Assembly: GCF_914767665.1 (NCBI RefSeq)
Contig: NC_059507.1
Coordinates: forward strand, 1,364,001 to 1,428,000
Reading direction: 5' to 3'
DNA from: Harmonia axyridis
Lineage: Eukaryota > Arthropoda > Insecta > Coleoptera > Coccinellidae
Length of the DNA: 64,000 bases
The notes under the pieces are model-generated. The model saw only the letters and a list, made by a program, of their open reading frames with translations, had not been told where the DNA came from and did no database searches. Position 1 is the stretch's first letter. Every line of letters starts with the position of its first letter. Positions 22,934-34,630 of the stretch are shown here, piece by piece. The position numbers and the translations under genes are program-made.

Positions 22934-23591
22934 CTTTCTGAGAAACAACTCCAGAAGGTGTCCATAATCGTGCAAGATTGTAGAAAATCAATCCCCGCTT
23001 GATCCCATCAAAGCATTTCGAATATTTCTCAACGAAAAACCGCCATTATTTTAAATCAATAGATGACGCAATGAAAGAACGAGCGAACAACGGAGCTTGT
23101 AACGACCATTTTTTCCGTATGGTGTAATTAGAGTAGAGATGAATAGACGAGAGGCAAGACCCCCTGAATTGATCGCCGATAACGATGGAGCAATTAGGAA
23201 TGCCAAGGAAGCCTGACGAATGGCATGGTGCTCGAAAAAAAAAATTATACTTCGAAGAAACAATCGGGGGCATCTTGAGAAGAAAGGGAGAGTTCGTTGA
23301 GCGTATCGGGGTTTCAAAACAAAGATCTCTGGATTGTCGAAGATAAGATCGGCCAATTTGTTATATTATTATAAGAGTAACAATGACTTGTAGCCAACCG
23401 AAAAATTCCGTGAGAATTTTTTTCACAATAATGGTAATGGTTTTCAACAAATCATAACAGAGTTTTCGTTTACACCATCAACCCATAAACTGATTAAAAA
23501 GGTTGAATAAATTCGACAGAATTTGCATAATTAATTTGAACAAGTTTCTCATTTCCACGTTCTGCGATATAAGTGCATAAAGCAATTATAT
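22934..23591. other. non-coding stretch
   Basis: Open frames on the minus strand at 23046-23356 have no recognisable content. No repeats were found. Confidence 0.4.
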
Positions 23592-24625
23592 AAGGCCAAT
23601 TGAAAAGTCCCCGGACTGATCCACAGATGGAGGTGCTAGTATTAAATCCATATGATTTTTAGTTGGTACCAATCTTCACGAAACGTGTCAAAATCTGACA
23701 GCAGTCCGACCATTAGTTTGTGAGATATTGCGTTGTGAGTGTAGCTACTCTTGTTATTTGAGAATAAATGGAGAAAGCATTTGGTGTGCTGATAAAATAT
23801 TGTTGAAGCAGAATCTTGGCTTGATGAAGTGTTTCCGAGGTCTGCATTAGGAAAATCAACCAGCATTGATTGGTATGCTAAGTTTGAACGTGTTGAAATG
23901 AGCACCGAAGACGGCGAACGTAGTGGACGCCCAAAAGAATTCACCGACGAAAAAATCAAAAAAGTTCACAAAATAATTTTGAATTACCGTAAAGTGAAGT
24001 TGATCGAGATAGCAGACATTGTGAAGATATCATTTGAAGGTGTACATTATGTCCTCCACGAATAATTGTACATGAGAAAGCTGTGTGCAAAATGGGTGCC
24101 GCGCGAGCTCACAATCGATCAAAAGCAACAACGTGTTAATGATTCTTAGCAGTGTTTGGAGCTGTTTAATTGTAATAAACCTGAATTTTTGCTTCGATAT
24201 GTGGCAATGGATGAAACATGGCTCCATCATTTCACTCCGGAGTCCAATCGACAATCAGCTGAGTGGACTACACACGATGAACCGAATCCAAAGCGAGAAA
24301 AAACACAACAGTCAGCTGACAAGGTTATGGCATCAGTATTCTGGGATGCGCTAAGTATAATATTCATTGATTACCTCCAAAAGCACCAAACCATCAACAG
24401 CGATTATTATATAGCGTTAATGGATCGTTTGAAGGATGAAATCGATAAAAAACGGCCCCATTTGAAGAAAAAAAGGTGCTGTTTCATCAAGACAATGTGC
24501 CGCGTCACAAATGCATGAATTGGGCTTTGAATAGCTTCTACATCCACCATATTCGCCAGATCTGGCCCCCAGCGACTTTTTCCTGTTCTCAGACCTTAAA
24601 AGAATGCTCGCTGGAAAGAAATTTA
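23592..24625 (+). pseudogene. DD34D mariner transposase, 5' four-fifths, broken
   Basis: The terminal repeat GGCCAATTGAAAAGTCCCCG starts at 23594. The coding part begins at ATG 23769 (MEKAFGVLIK) and is interrupted by frameshifts and stops. Recognisable in order are: the N-terminal HTH region (STSIDWYAKFERVEMSTEDG, SGRPKEF at about 23860-23945), the second HTH (VKISFEGVHYVLHE, to 24065), the WVPREL-type linker at 24095, the first catalytic motif AMDETWLHHF (about 24205), VFWDA (about 24342), and the second Asp region (FHQDN equivalent, frameshifted at about 24485). The sequence stops at 24625, inside the LAGKKF segment just after the third motif. The C-terminal end is found inverted at 18688-18894. 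Confidence 0.88.
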
Positions 24626-25398
24626 TAGATGCACTGATTTTTAATTCAATATCGAGTTTTGCCTGACACTTTCTCTAAGTTTTCACCTATAGATTGTGAT
24701 TCAATACTGAAGGCAGCACATCTCACATGACTTGATTTAATTCCATCGGATATTTCATCAGGTCATTTTAAAAGTCAACGAAACAACTCGCGCTAAAGTC
24801 AGAGTTCGAAATTACCATAATCTACCGCACTTTCGGTGATGTAAGATAAATATTCCATAATTCGTTTTACATTTTAAAAAACCTGATTCAAACTTGATCA
24901 TATTATCGGAAGAAAAAAACTGGTGGGTTGTCCACTTTAAACAGGACTTGACATCATTAGACAATCCTTAATTCTGGTGATTGCTAGCAGCTGAAAGGTT
25001 AATTTTGTAGTTTCAAGAATGTTTGTGACGTTTAAGATTAATAGAAAAAGTTGGATAATAGAAGAAGCTTATCGAACAACCACTGTATTCTCCTGATATA
25101 AGGATACTATTGTCTATTCGAAGTACAACAAATTTTCTCAGGAAGATGAAACCTGGAACTTTCTCTGAAGGATCAAAGATTAAACTTTTGTTGAAGACAA
25201 TTCCATTCCGAATGCTAAATTTTCTTGTCTCTTTCGTTAGATTGAAGGAAAGTATTAATCCATAAAGGTTAACGTGACTTTGAACTGGGAGTTCTAGTAT
25301 CTGGGAGGTAAGATACAATTGAAATAAGTTCAGGTAGAAATTAAATTTATCCAAAGATTTCTTGACTGCAACCTGTCTACGAATATGAGGCGGAAGTG
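24626..25398. other. non-coding stretch
   Basis: A 144-codon minus-strand frame (25013-25447) runs into the DD41D end and has no recognisable content. I regard it as chance. Confidence 0.4.
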
Positions 25399-26337
25399 AA
25401 GGGTGTTTTTTTTTAGAGCTATAGAACTTTAAATTGCAATGAAACAACGATGGATTATTCGATTGATATGAATTTTATTTATCCGCAAGATAATCTTGCG
25501 GCATTACATTTCAAATATGATTTCTGGCATATGACCGCCACGGCTGGCTCGGATGTAGTCCAATCTGGACGTCCAATTTTCGATGACTTTTTCCAACAAT
25601 TGTGGCCGTATATCGGCAATAACATGGCGAATGTTGTGTTCCAAATGGTCAAGGGTTTGTGGCTTATCCGCATAGACCAATGACTTTACATAGCCCCACA
25701 GAAAGTAGTGTAGCGGTGTTAAATCACAAGATCTTGGAGGCCAATTCACAGGTCCAAAACGTGAAATTAGGCGGTCACCAAACGTGTCGTTCAATAAATC
25801 GATTGTGGCAAGAGCTGTGTGACATGTTGCGCCGTCTTGTTGGAACCACAGCTACTGGACATCATATTGTTCAATTCAGGAATGAAAAGTTAGTAATCAT
25901 GGCTCTATACCGATCACCATTGACTGTAACGTTCAGGCCATCATCCTTTTTGAAGAAGTATGGACCAATGATTCCACCAGCCCATAAAGCGCACCAAACA
26001 GTCAGTTTTTCTGGATGTAACGGTGTTTCGACATACAGTTGAGGATTAGCTTCACTCCAAATGCGACAGTTTTGTTTGTTGACGTAGCCATTCAACCAGA
26101 AGTGCGCTTCATCGCTAAACAAAATAAAATGGACGTAGTGCGCGATACGTATTCCGCACAGAACCATTATTTTCGAAATGAAATTGCACTATTTGCAAGC
26201 GTTGTTCAGGCGTGAGTCTATTCATGATGAATTGCCAAACCAAACTGAGAATAAATCACTTGACAGCTGTTAAATCGGTCGCCATCTTGAACAGAAAGGC
26301 CAACTTAAAAGTTAGATACCTCGAAAAAAACACCCGT
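25399..26337 (-). mobile_element. DD41D mariner-like element, copy 8
   Basis: The 5' end is of the ACGGGTG type (CACCCGT at 26331-26337, then TA). The 3' side is preceded by TG rather than TA. Frames 25871-26167 (first motif to NGDRYRAMITNF) and 25504-25794 (third motif to FEM end) are separated by a 3-bp loss at 25865 and a 1-bp loss near 25889. The common junction is intact near 26125. Confidence 0.93.
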
Positions 26338-26429
26338 TATATGTGATAGCACTAGTTACCATTGTGAAGGTGTAGATCTAATAGTTCCACTGATAATTCT
26401 CATAGAAACGTAAAGCTGTGCATCAATTT

Positions 26430-26715
26430 AATGGAGGGTTAGCAGAAGATTACGAAGACTAATGGCGAGAAGAGCTTTGATGGGAGGCTCAATAGACCAT
26501 AAGGTCGCAGAGCAATGAAACCTCTCTTAAATCTAAATCTAACCACTCTCAAATCCGGCGATGTATCCACCTGTATCGACAATTCCAGCATCCAGCATCA
26601 AACTCCCCAAATCCAAACAATAAAAGAATTAAGTCCCAACAACCTACCCTTGGAACTTCCGCCTATTACAGAAAAATCCAATCCGGACATCCAATTAGAT
26701 TTCGAAAATTGAAAA
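26430..26715 (+). repeat. LINE 3' end fragment
   Basis: It begins with CAGAAGATTACGAAGACTAA and continues through a frame (26515-26712) reading LNLNLTTLKSGDVSTCIDNS. The same sequence in reverse lies at 27477-27735, downstream of a LINE zinc-knuckle segment. It may be the 3' untranslated region or the extreme end of ORF2. Confidence 0.6.
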
Positions 26716-27476
26716 TTACACAACCCCCACTCGTGGGTATTCGAAGTTCGAATGAGATGAATCTACACATGTGACCCTTTCGTCCTCCCGAGTTTAAATA
26801 CGATTACGGGAATCGGATGGTATAATCTGCCAAACAGTCCTCGGGGGGAACTTCCTCTCCGCTACCCTCTCTACACAGAGATTAAAGCATAATTTCGACG
26901 CAAATTAAGCTATAATGGAAAGAGTAATGACATGGCGCACCCACGAACTTAGGAACCGAAAGCTCAAAGCTTTCGCAACTTCGACGTGCTCGACAACACG
27001 CTGATGAAACCCGTTTGCGAAGAAAGTGAAGAGGCCTCTCTTCGACCGCAACAACGTCGTCGTCTGTCCACATTGGATAACTTGCGAAATAATGAGTTCA
27101 ATTACGTGAAAATTACATGTGCGAAGCTGGTACGTCACGTTCCTTGTTGTTGTTTAGTTTGGAGGTTCTCGTTCGACGAGAAATCGTTGGAAAATGTTCT
27201 CGTATAGAGGGAGTATTTGGACTCCCTCTCGAATACGAGTCGATCATTAATTTAATGGCAGTAGACGAAGTTATCTTCTTCATTACATGGGTTTTGTTTA
27301 AGCCCAGTTTTTAGGATCGTCCGAAGCCAACTTTTAGACTCCTGGATGAGCAGTTGGAGCTCAAAAGTAGTTTGGTTTTAGTTTGGACCGCTCATTTAAA
27401 AAATCAATCAATAATCACCAAAGCTACTGTAGGAAGGGTGCCGTCATCAACATCCCTTGAAGAACCAGCTCATTTT
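26716..27476. other. non-coding stretch
   Basis: Overlapping short frames at 26882-27314 on both strands show no recognisable protein. CGTCGTCGTC at 27055 is a small repeat. A host regulatory or exon segment cannot be excluded. Confidence 0.35.
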
Positions 27477-27945
27477 TCAAGGAATCTTATTTCTCGACTT
27501 CAATTTCATAGGTAAATTTATCTGAGGGACCTTAGAATTCAAACGAGAATCAAGGGTAGGTTGTTGGGACTTAATTCTTTTGTTGGTTGGATTTGGGAAG
27601 TTGGATACACGGGTGGATACATCGCCGGACTTGAGAGTGGTTAGATTCAGATTTAAGGGAGGATTCATTGCTCTGCGACCTTATGGTCTCCCATCTCTTT
27701 TTGCCATTAGTCTTCGTAATCTTCTGCTCGCCCTCCAGTTCAAGAGTTCTATTGAACTCCAATGGGTTCAAGGAGGTTTCTTCCTCACTTCTACAAGTCT
27801 CCTGTTCAGAGCAATTTTTGCGTTGGCTAGAGATGAGGTATTTCGTCACCAGATGATCTGGTGACAGAAGAATCTACACTCGTCGTTTTCTGCTAGACTC
27901 ATTCTCATGAGGTGCTTCCTGAGTTGGCAATGCCTTGTAAGGACT
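27477..27945 (-). pseudogene. RNase H-type LINE, C-terminal and 3' end, copy a
   Basis: The minus-strand reading passes through a degraded SPDHLVTKYLISSQRKNCSEQ segment, the counterpart of the C-terminal Cys/His motif of LINE ORF2 in copy b (PDHLVTECLAI). The 3' part matches 26430-26715 in inverted orientation. Stops and base losses make it non-functional. Confidence 0.65.
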
Positions 27946-28520
27946 CTAGTGAGAAGATGTAGCATTTACTAAGATCCAGGTACTTCTTAGATCTGGGAGT
28001 TGGACACCATTCAGAGCTGTTCTCGTCATTGGTAGTCGTAGTCTACAGCTCGCTTTCCACTTCCAGAGTTCAAATGGGCTCCAGTATCTGGGATGGCTTC
28101 AAGGAGGTAACTTCCTCACTTCTAAAAGTCTCCTGTTCAGAGCATTTTTGTGATGGCTAGTGATGGCGAGGCATTCCGTCACCAGGTGATCCGGAGTTTC
28201 TTCCTCTTCTAGACTCATTCTCATGAGGTACTTCCTGAGGTGGCCAATGCCCTGTAAGAAACTTTTAGGAATGATCCAACTCAGAAAGATTTCGCCAAAG
28301 TGTTACTCTTTCAGTTTTTTCCTTCTCCATAAACTTTTTTTTGTAGGTACTTTTTACACAGAAAGGTTCTGAGGAAATGAAAGGAGTTTGTGCTCCTTTT
28401 ATGGCAAGTGTGTTCGCCTTTTCATCTTCTTTAATTCCCTTATGAGCGGAAATCCAGACTGAATAAATCTTGTTATTCTTCCTTCGGCACTCCAAATACC
28501 TTCTAGAAATAATTATCTAT
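27946..28520 (-). pseudogene. RNase H-type LINE, RNase H end and C terminus, copy b
   Basis: The frame 28265-28495 reads IYSVWISAHKGIKEDEKANT, then LAIKGAQTPFISSEPFCV. W-I-x-A-H-x-G-I...E-x-A-x-x-L-A is the C-terminal signature of the RNase H domain in I/R1/LOA-type LINEs. The expected Asp of the G-N-E-x-A-D motif is Asn here (EKANT). Further along the minus strand (28120-28200) is PDHLVTECLAI, a zinc-knuckle-like segment. A segment of about 210 bp (28045-28260) repeats 27735-27945 in the same orientation. Confidence 0.75.
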
Positions 28521-29353
28521 GAGTTCAATGCTTTGTTTGCAGCCTGACTGACAGAATGTATCGCTATATTACATTTCTGTTACTTCTTAACATCTTATCG
28601 AATACGATATCTAACTGCTTCAAATGTAATCGATAAAATTTCTTTTTTTATATTAACTATAATGTGTATTTTCATTAATATATTGTTTTTGTTTTTCAGA
28701 GTATTATCTGTCAACAAATTCTGAAGAAATTTTCAACTGAACGTACCTCGAAATTAGGTAAGATTTATTTCAATACTAGGAGCACATATATGTCATAATA
28801 TTTCATATATTTGAGTTTTCCTTATTATACCTTAAAAAATATTAATTCATATAATTTAGTAAATGTTGGCTTCGAAGTACCATTTTTTTAATGGTTTTTA
28901 TTGAATATAACATTTTAGTATTCACAATCCTAAGCTAACAATTTAAATAACTGGACGAACACAAAGATTGACATACGTTTCGGAATTTTTGTATTTTCTG
29001 GAGGGCGGAGGCCTAAACTTGGCTGAAAATGTTACATTGACATTGATTATAGAAGAGCATCCTAACCATGAATGTCGAAGTTTGTTTCTTCAACTTCCAG
29101 AGAAGCAAGTATGCTAATTTTTTCCAGATAAAAATTCGTCTTTTTAATGATTTAATTCGTTAGTTATTTGCTTGAATTGTAGTTAGAGAATTTTTTTTTT
29201 TTTGAGCGGTATGGCTAATACTCATTGTCATTAAAGTAGAATTATTTCGAGACATATACATTGAAAGATATATCAGTCTAGTTTCGAATCAGTTGTGAAC
29301 TAGTAAGTAACTAGTATCAGTTCTTTTTCGGTTGAATCATAACTCTTTGAAAT
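28521..29353. other. AT-rich stretch, no gene seen
   Basis: No recognisable coding content or repeat. TTTTCAGAGTATTATC at 28695 resembles a splice acceptor but has no partner. Confidence 0.4.
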
Positions 29354-29815
29354 CTAAAGTATTTTACTTTTCTCTCGTTTAATTTCAAGTTCAACAAAAT
29401 CAATTGAGCCGCCTATTAGACTACCATTGTGTCGGTAATCGTACCGAGTGTACTTTTCGAGCTCGTTGAAGCGTGGAGGTCCTTCTTCATCGGCAAATTC
29501 GATTTGTTGATATTTTGTACGTTTTCTCGTCTCAGTAAAGGTGAATGATTTTATGTCAAGGCTATCGAAATACGGAATGTCGAATATTGGTGACGAGCGA
29601 GATAAAACTACCTTTTCCTTTCTCAAGTACGTGATTAAATGGAACAAATCGACTGAATTCAATGCTACCGCGATGTGCATTGTCGTGTAAACATTTTTTT
29701 GCAATCAAATATTGGTCAAAGTGAGGTAGATATTCGGCTCTTATTTGTACCGTACAAAGGCCAATTTGTGGGTTGAAAATGTCGTTAATTAAAATGTTAT
29801 TTCGTCATTCGTTTA
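29354..29815 (-). pseudogene. unrecognised protein-coding remnant with one frameshift
   Basis: The minus strand holds a 116-codon frame with well-mixed composition (LNSVDLFHLITYLRKEK, SSPIFDIPYFDSLDIKSF, FADEEGPPRFNELEKYTR, YDYRHNGSLIGGSIDFVELE). It begins at a run of seven A (29692 region). Adding one frame change there continues it upstream for about 37 more codons (ILINDIFNPQIGLCTVQIRA, EYLPHFDQYLIAKK). I do not recognise it. It has no transposase, reverse transcriptase or RNase H motif. Possibilities include a captured viral structural protein, a protein of a large DNA transposon, or a host exon. I cannot choose among them. Confidence 0.45.
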
Positions 29816-29900
29816 CGCATGTTGAATCATTTAATGATGGACACAGAATAATGAGTAATCCTTAATTCGCATTTTGTGGGGTTTCCGAATAAAAATGATA

Positions 29901-30095
29901 CAATGTTTGAATTGGTTATAACAGCAACACCGTGCAATATTTATGTCATTTGTGTTCAGAAGATTATGCCATTTAATCATGGAAAGATACACGCTTCATC
30001 AACTTTTAGAAATTGTTAAATTGTTGTATCAAAAACAGTTGCCACGCATTATTCGGTCAATCGACTCATTTATTGTCGTATTGTAAACAAATTTG
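29901..30095 (+). mobile_element. 5' end fragment of the second mariner-like family
   Basis: It starts GTTTGAATTGGTTATAA and contains ATCATGGAAAGATACACGCT, the start of a transposase (MERYTL). It continues into the CTCATTTATTGTCGTATTGTA segment as in the arms of the 1724 palindrome. The coding part is cut off after about 25 codons. Confidence 0.6.
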
Positions 30096-30249
30096 AAAGT
30101 AAATTTTTTTAACGACACATGAGAACCAGTTCTGAGTCTCACTTGATACCACTTTCAAAGGACCCCGCACGGTTTCTGCAGAAGCCTTTATTTAGACTAA
30201 TTTAGTAGGGTTTTTAGTATTTACTTCCCGCCAAATATGATAATAATAC

Positions 30250-30900
30250 ATCCAATAGTTTCAGTGTAGGGGATGTGCCCACCATCAGAGTTACTCTCGC
30301 CTTCATTTTTCGTAGTCTACAGCTCGCCTCCAGTTCCAGTGTTCTTCTTCTCCAGTATCTGGGATGACTTCAAGGAGGTTACTTCCTCACTTTTTTCTGC
30401 AAGTCTTTTGTCCGATGCATTTTTAGAGTAAGCTATCGATGATGACGCATTCCATGTAGAATCCCTGTAGAATCTGCTACTCTCATTCTCCTGAGGTCAG
30501 CGCCAATGTCCTGTAAGGAATCCAGTGAGGGGATTCAGCATATTTTTCTGCAGATCTCGCAGTATCAAAGCTTCGAAGACACTGTTTGAAATGCTCCAAC
30601 CCAGGAAGATTCCGCTAGAGATTTTCTCTTTGGGTTTTTTCCTTCTCCTGGAGCTTTCTTGTAGGTATATCTACCTATACCACAGAAAAGTTCTGGGCCA
30701 ATGAAAGGAGTTAGTGCTCCTAACGATAGTGGGAATTTGGTGTCAGCCTTGAATACTCCAACGCTAGTCTCCGTTGTGGTTTCAAAACCATTTGTGTACC
30801 ATTTTATGGTATTCTTTTTCAAAGGTATGAATTGTGGACTCCGTTTCCCAATCTTCTCTGGTGCTTAGCGTCGTTCTGAAGACTTTCTCAATGCTCTAGT
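30250..30900 (-). pseudogene. RNase H-type LINE fragment, copy c
   Basis: The frame 30565-30822 reads IKWYTNGFETTTETSVGVFK, the start of an RNase H domain with the catalytic Asp of the T-D-G-S motif changed to Asn. It jumps directly to GALTPFIGPELFCGI, which in copy b follows the end of RNase H. The core of the domain is deleted. The 3' portion (30270-30520) matches 28045-28260. Confidence 0.7.
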
Positions 30901-32104
30901 TTCCTTTATTTCATCTAGGGAATGTGGGCTAAATCTTCAAATTGGGAATAAGATTATTATTAATAACTTAAGATACACTCTTCATATCGAAATAGGGACA
31001 TTGTTCTCAACGAATTTATAAATATTGAGATAGGAAGAAATAAAAAACCATAGTGTAAAATTCCCAAGTTTCATTCCCACCGATTCGCAAACGTCAAATA
31101 TCCTTATCGATCATTTGTCAACTCATGTCGTCACCCCATTCGATAGAAGTCAACCTATCTGTACCTGTATATGTCGAAGGACGTTTAATACAGCATGTGG
31201 CTGTGAATCGGTAGGTAGAAATCTATTATACATGATGGCGTCATGTTGGTAGAACTTTCAACCCGAATAACTTCGCTATGTTTATGCGGCAGGCCTGCCA
31301 AACTAATAAAAACCGTTTGTACTCGATGAATTAATAATTTGTGGTAACAAAGCGTACCGACAGAATTTTCCCAAACTGCGAACTTCCAACTTAGAAATAT
31401 TTAATGGGCAGCCTGGCAGTCCTACGGTTCAACAGCTTCTCAAGTAACCCGGGGCAATATACCTATCAACATCGACAGATTAACTTAATGTAACCCCTGT
31501 AAAGTTAGCGGGCCGCTTGCTCAAAAATAAATTAAACCCATTCAATAACTTTTCAATTTTTAATTTGTCGTTAAAAATAAAAAACTTAGTGCCTCTAGAT
31601 TTTCTTTCCTAAAGGGGAGCCACTCTCAAAAAACATCAAGTATTATTGCAATGGCTCTAAATAATTGTTGAAGTGAAAAAAGAATTACCAGAACAATTCC
31701 CTTAATAATTTTTATTACATTTTTAAGAAATTCCTGGTTTCTTTCAATATTTCTCATTTTTGGCAACAGCGTATTGGTATTTTGATCATTTCTTTTTGTT
31801 TTCATATCATAGATATTGATAAATATAAAACTGTTTATAAAATCTTTTATTTTTCGAAATCAAAAATACTACATTCCATCGCTGACAATTCATTACAATA
31901 TGATACTTCGATTATTTATATTATTCAGAATTAAAGCGTAGTATTTAAGATTATGAAAATATTCAAACAATTATTTGCCAATAATGAAACGAAAACAAAA
32001 TAAAAACTATCGACAAACGGTTTTTGAAGAAAATACATACATATATTGGAAAAAACAGGAAATCAGGAATGATCCAAATTCAAATGGTTATGATGGCATC
32101 ATGA
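30901..32104. other. non-coding stretch with one dispersed repeat
   Basis: The segment 31640-31780 shares modules with 44460-44690: TATTATTGCAATGGCT in the same orientation, and CCTGGTTTC...CATTTTTGGCAAC in the opposite orientation. No gene was seen. Confidence 0.4.
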
Positions 32105-32230
32105 TGTGTATTATTTTTGACATTTCTAATGTCATTTGTGTTCAGGAGGTAAGAATAATTCATGGACGATATCGACTCACTCTTCATCGTATTGTAGACA
32201 AAGGACCCATTTTCTATGGAAAATGGGTCC
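32105..32230 (+). mobile_element. fragment of the second mariner-like family ending in a hairpin
   Basis: GTGTATTATTTTTGACATTT and the following ACTCTTCATCGTATTGTAGA match the family 5' end seen at 55970 and 1724. A perfect 12-bp-stem hairpin (GGACCCATTTTC, loop TATG, GAAAATGGGTCC) is at 32203-32230. Confidence 0.5.
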
Positions 32231-33021
32231 CAGTCGAATTGGCTAAAAATTTAGTATTATGTAGTTTATGAAGTCCTGACCAATGTCACCATGAGCACAA
32301 CAAGATCTAATGTACTGTTTTTGAGATACAGGGTGTCAAACATGCAGAGAGAGGGTTGTTACTTACCTTTAGAAAATCAATAATGTGACGATTTTTTTGT
32401 TACAAACTCTAGTTGGAACGTGAATGGATCAATAGGTATTCCTGTAGTTCCGGTTGTACGGTGTGCATTGCGTATGACCACGCGTGAAATTCCTAACACT
32501 TCAATATATCGAGTTCTGCTGGCACGATTCCCAGGAAACTTATTAGGTGTATGTGTATTCAGATTGGACTTGATAGTTTCACCGAAATGGAGATCAACTC
32601 AGTTCGTTATGGAGATTCGGAACGATTCTGCATCATCATGCGGTCGACCAGGATCCGTACAAGATGCAATAAATAGACAAGAGCCACAGAATATTGATCA
32701 TATTATATTAAGTTTTCTACTTTTATGTTTAATTTTTCTATATGTTCCTGAGAAAAATTAAATTACTACAACTAAAAAAGTGGAAGACCCCGTATAATAG
32801 TAACCTCAGATCACCCAATATTAAAATCAAATGTTTTTACTTATTCTGCAAGTCTACGAGCTTTTGCGTTTGACTGAGTTTGTTTAAAGAATTACATAAA
32901 AATTATGTAATTATTAATAACCCTGTATACGGAGTCTTAAAACTTCTAGTATCAAATTTCGTCTAAATCGAAATGGTAGAAAGTGAGACAATTAATCTTT
33001 TGGAATTTCTTCAAGATTGTA
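32231..33021. other. non-coding stretch
   Basis: A 113-codon frame at 32420-32761 has no recognisable content. GATACAGGGTGTC at 32328 resembles the outer ends of short DNA elements (compare 60127) but no partner end was found. Confidence 0.35.
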
Positions 33022-33657
33022 ATAGGTGTTTTTTTTCGAGGTATTATAACTTTAACTGTTTAGTGCGCTTTATGGGCTGGTGGAATCATTGGTCCGTACT
33101 TCTTCAAAAACGATGATGGCAGAACGTTACAGTCAATGGTGATCGGTATAAAGCCATGATTACTAACTTTTTCATTCCTGAATTGAACAACCATGATGTC
33201 CAGGAGCTGTGGTTCCAACAAGACGGCGCAACATGTCACACAGTTCGTGGCACAATCGATTTATTGAAAGACACGTTTGGTGACCGCCTAATTTCACGTT
33301 TTGGACCTGTGAATTGGCCTCCAATATCTTGTGATTTACCACCGCTAGACTACTTTTTGTGGGGCTATGTAAAGTCATTGGTCTATGCGGATAACCCACA
33401 AACCCTTGACCATTTGGAAGACAACATTCGCCGTGTTATTGCCGATATACGGCCACAAATATTGGAAAAAGTCATCGAAAATTGGACGTCCAGATTGGAC
33501 TACATCCGAGCCAACCGTGGCGGTCATATGCCAGAAATCATATTTAAAATGTAATGCCACAATATTATCTTGCGGATGAATAAAATTCATGCCAATCGAA
33601 TAATCCATCGTTGTTTTATTGCAATTTAAAGTTCTATAGCTCTAAAAAAACACCCTT
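33022..33657 (+). mobile_element. DD41D mariner-like element, copy 9 (larger 5' deletion)
   Basis: TA at 33020-33021 and 33658-33659. After the 5' terminal repeat (AGGTGTTTTTTTTCGAGGTA) the sequence jumps from AACTTTAA straight to TGTTTAGTGCGCTTTATGGG. This removes the HTH and the first catalytic motif. The open frame 33156-33554 (132 codons) runs from MITNFFIPELNN to the FKM end with the second and third motifs intact. Length is 636 bp. Confidence 0.93.
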
Positions 33658-34025
33658 TAAAAGGCTTAGTGAACACAGACCGACAGACAAACACAAAACC
33701 ATAATTATTCGAAAAGTTAGTGAATACTCTCAATTTGTAGACAAAAACGTTCTTCATTTCGTCACAAGGCTTCCCACTGAATTCTGTAGTCTTAGAAGCA
33801 ATTAGTGGGTAAGTGGAAGACTTACGCGTCATACAAATTCTCAGTATCGGGAATAACATGTAATTTGAACTTGATGAGTTCAAGTCTAGACTCTTAATAC
33901 CACGAAAATACAACCAGAAACTTTGCCGAATTGATTTTGGTTGATATTCCTAAAACTTTCGTATATTCTGTGCTAGAATTATATGGTTCTAATTATGAGG
34001 TATGTATTTTTACGTAATAATGTTT
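33658..34025. other. non-coding stretch
   Basis: No gene recognised. GACTTGA/TTCAAGTC inverted motifs near 33880 are short. Confidence 0.4.
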
Positions 34026-34630
34026 TATTGCTATTTTGAATCTGATACTATGAGATTTTGTTGGATCTGTCCGAAGTATAATTAATACCTATACTTCCTA
34101 ACGATAAAAAAATGCTTTATCATTATTCTCATCGTTTATATTCATTGCAATCATTCCATTTAATTATCTTGTTTACTTCTGTTATTCTATTTTGAAGTTA
34201 TTGTAATGATCCCAAAGAAAAAATACAATTGATTACGACAGTATATAACTTCAGTTTCCTTGTATTGTCGTTTATATTTATTCCTAAATAATCAAATCAC
34301 ATTATCCTACCTGTAGTTTGGTTTTGATCGACGTTAATCGATAATCAGTATTTTTTAATGGAAATATTTCTTTTCCTGAAATGATCTACCTATTATTGCG
34401 TGATAAACTATCTGTCTTCACGCGTATGATGGAAAGGCCGCCTAGATGTGGATTTATGGTTCATTGTTATTTAATGAAACAGGTATATTCTAGCAGGGCT
34501 TGGAAAGAAATGTAATTGAACCTTCTCTTCCAACAAAGAACTGGCAGGAGGGGAGGGAAGACAACATATACCCGGAAACGTTCATATAGAAATTCCTAAG
34601 GGGAACCAAATCGAATGGATTTTATCCCTA
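34026..34630 (+). repeat. repeat B, long inverted-repeat left arm
   Basis: About 600 bp (from TTTTATTGCTATTTTGAATC to GGGGAACCAAATCGA) matches the reverse complement of 36832-37435 at roughly 90% by eye, including GATTACGACAGTAT, CGACGTTAATCGAT and GGCCGCCTAGATGTGG. It has no coding content. Confidence 0.85.

Noticed and set aside
25013..25447. 144-codon minus-strand frame
   Set aside because: It starts inside the DD41D terminal repeat and has no recognisable motif; judged chance.
32420..32761. 113-codon plus-strand frame
   Set aside because: No motif, no repeat context and no splice partner that I could find.
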